Source of the DNA: an uncultured Blautia sp.
Lineage (GTDB): Bacteria; Bacillota; Clostridia; Lachnospirales; Lachnospiraceae
Direction: 5' to 3'
Assembly: GCA_900547685.1 (NCBI GenBank)
Contig: URHS01000021.1
Location: 1-42,885 of the forward strand
DNA: 42,885 nucleotides
Below the pieces are notes generated by a model. The model ran no database searches and was not told where the DNA came from. It saw only the letters and a list, made by a program, of their open reading frames with translations. A program made the translations under genes and the position numbers. Position 1 is the stretch's first letter. Every line of letters begins with the position of its first letter. Below, piece by piece: positions 42,831 to 42,885 of the stretch.

Positions 42831-42885
42831 TCGGGGCAACAGGATTTGAACCTGCGACCTCACGGCCCCCAGCCGTGCGCGCTAC
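42831..42885 (-). tRNA. tRNA-Pro (anticodon GGG), 5' end outside the window
   Basis: The visible 55 bases on the minus strand include the end of the D arm, anticodon stem-loop CACGG-CTGGGGG-CCGTG (anticodon GGG), the T arm with GGTTCAAATCC and the acceptor strand GCCCCG plus discriminator A. CCA is not encoded. The first ~20 bases lie beyond the window edge. Confidence 0.92.

Noticed and set aside
1..42885. CRISPR array or anti-phage defence system
   Set aside because: No regularly spaced repeats, cas genes or recognised defence genes were seen; the HD-domain gene is in a metabolic operon and has no effector partner.

Overview
The window looks like chromosomal DNA of a low-GC, spore-forming member of the Clostridia, most likely Lachnospiraceae (Blautia-like). 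This is inferred from gene content, AGGAGG-type ribosome binding sites, two T-box leaders, a Firmicutes-type 6S RNA, spoIID and a SleB-type cell-wall hydrolase. No species call is possible from the sequence alone.

Layout. (1) 1-6900, minus strand: leuS behind a leucine T-box, a three-helix membrane-anchored protein of unknown function, and an EF-G paralogue with altered GTPase motifs. (2) 7019-11322, plus strand: tyrA-aroA, then pckA on its own promoter, ending in a bidirectional terminator shared with queA. (3) 11342-16809, minus: pheS-pheT-histidine phosphatase-queA behind a phenylalanine T-box. (4) 16806-20592, minus: a YihY/BrkB-type membrane protein, spoIID, galM and a 6S RNA gene. (5) 20627-25526, minus: leuA, then an operon of cell-wall hydrolase, thrC and an HD-domain phosphohydrolase. 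(6) 25767-40376, minus: a nine-gene maltodextrin/starch-oligosaccharide operon (binding protein, two permeases, type I pullulanase, debranching enzyme, phosphorylase, 4-alpha-glucanotransferase, neopullulanase-like and oligo-1,6-glucosidase-like GH13 enzymes). A divergent LacI-family regulator lies at 40648-41649. (7) 41650-42885: decayed accessory DNA (an Ig-like/Ala-Glu-rich fragment joined in frame to the catalytic half of a tyrosine integrase) next to the 3' end of a tRNA-Pro(GGG) gene.

How the genes work together. The maltodextrin operon describes import of alpha-glucans through MalEFG and intracellular conversion to glucose and glucose-1-phosphate: PulA, the debranching enzyme and the 1,6-glucosidase remove branches, MalQ and the phosphorylase process linear chains, and galM nearby could handle released sugar anomers. 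No MalK-type ATPase is encoded in the window. The binding-protein gene malE is broken by a frame change, so this strain may have lost or altered uptake through the system, or the assembly has an error here.

The most notable observations are the malE lesion, the possible island structure of region 6-7 (a headless membrane-protein remnant at one end, integrase remnant plus tRNA at the other), the repeated placement of promoters on top of the stop codon of the preceding gene, a dyad over the tyrA promoter and a palindrome inside the leuA promoter, and the EF-G paralogue without canonical G-motif residues. I found no CRISPR array, no intact mobile element and nothing I can defend as a wholly new system.
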